From Wenyingzhuangia marina (GTDB taxonomy: Bacteria; Bacteroidota; Bacteroidia; Flavobacteriales; Flavobacteriaceae): a DNA stretch of 33,659 nucleotides. Location: positions 1 to 33,659 of the forward strand of contig NZ_FQXQ01000009.1 of assembly GCF_900130035.1 (NCBI RefSeq), read 5' to 3'. Every line of letters starts with the position of its first letter. Within the stretch, counting starts at the first letter, position 1. The translations under genes and the position numbers were made by a program. The notes beneath the pieces are model-generated. The model was not told where the DNA came from, did not search any database, and saw only the letters and a program-made list of their open reading frames with translations. Positions 33,621 through 33,659 of the stretch are shown piece by piece.

Positions 33621-33659
33621 CTATGTTTACAATACTAACCGATTTACTAACCTTCTAAA

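Overview
The window looks like chromosome of a low-G+C member of the Bacteroidota, most likely a marine Flavobacteriaceae of the Tenacibaculum/Polaribacter kind. The grounds are an AT-rich sequence, start codons without clear Shine-Dalgarno sites, promoter-like TTTG-N18/19-TATATTTG boxes (the Bacteroidota sigma-A type), an exbB/exbD/tonB/folC cluster, eukaryote-like ProS, and TCGACTCCGCTCGATGACC-type intergenic repeats that I recall from flavobacteria. The genus is an inference from memory; no search was run. Nearly every gene is on the minus strand; only a lipoprotein gene at the right edge is on the plus strand.

Positions 1-20.8 kb and 21.4-23.5 kb are a surface-polysaccharide (capsule or O-antigen) locus. 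In transcription order: UDP-glucuronate 4-epimerase and manC; a tRNA-Val pair; wlbA, a wbpA-type dehydrogenase, ugd and manA; then a tightly packed run of wzx flippase, CgeB-like glycosyltransferase, wzy polymerase, GT2-like transferase, wecC, wecB, two GT4 enzymes, a GT2, a remnant of another glycosyltransferase and two NAD-dependent epimerases; then fcl and gmd, and a cut-off rmlA at the left edge. Together they supply GDP-fucose (manA, manC, gmd, fcl), UDP-ManNAcA (wecB, wecC), UDP-GlcA/GalA (ugd, epimerase), UDP-GlcNAcA and its 3-keto form (wbpA-type, wlbA) and probably dTDP-sugars, and then assemble, flip and polymerise a repeat unit through a Wzx/Wzy route. Chain-length and export genes, a priming transferase and phosphomannomutase are not in the window.

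Positions 24.2-33.0 kb are housekeeping: folC, tonB, exbD, exbB, an NhaB sodium/proton antiporter with an EF-hand-like loop, anmK, two identical tRNA-Glu genes flanking rpsT, and proS. A W/N/Y-rich lipoprotein gene diverges from proS at the right edge.

The most unusual content is intergenic. Three families of short repeats fill the spaces between genes: element A (about 140-200 bp; a hairpin whose loop can pair with a downstream strand, followed by a long imperfect stem whose sequence changes between copies while pairing is kept), element B (about 55 bp, an imperfect palindrome TTCTCGATAC...TTCACTCGAAC) and element D (TCGACTCCGCTCGATGACC words). They occur in the same order, A-B-D, as 540-550 bp blocks between fcl and gmd and between exbB and exbD, splitting gene pairs that would be expected to lie close together.
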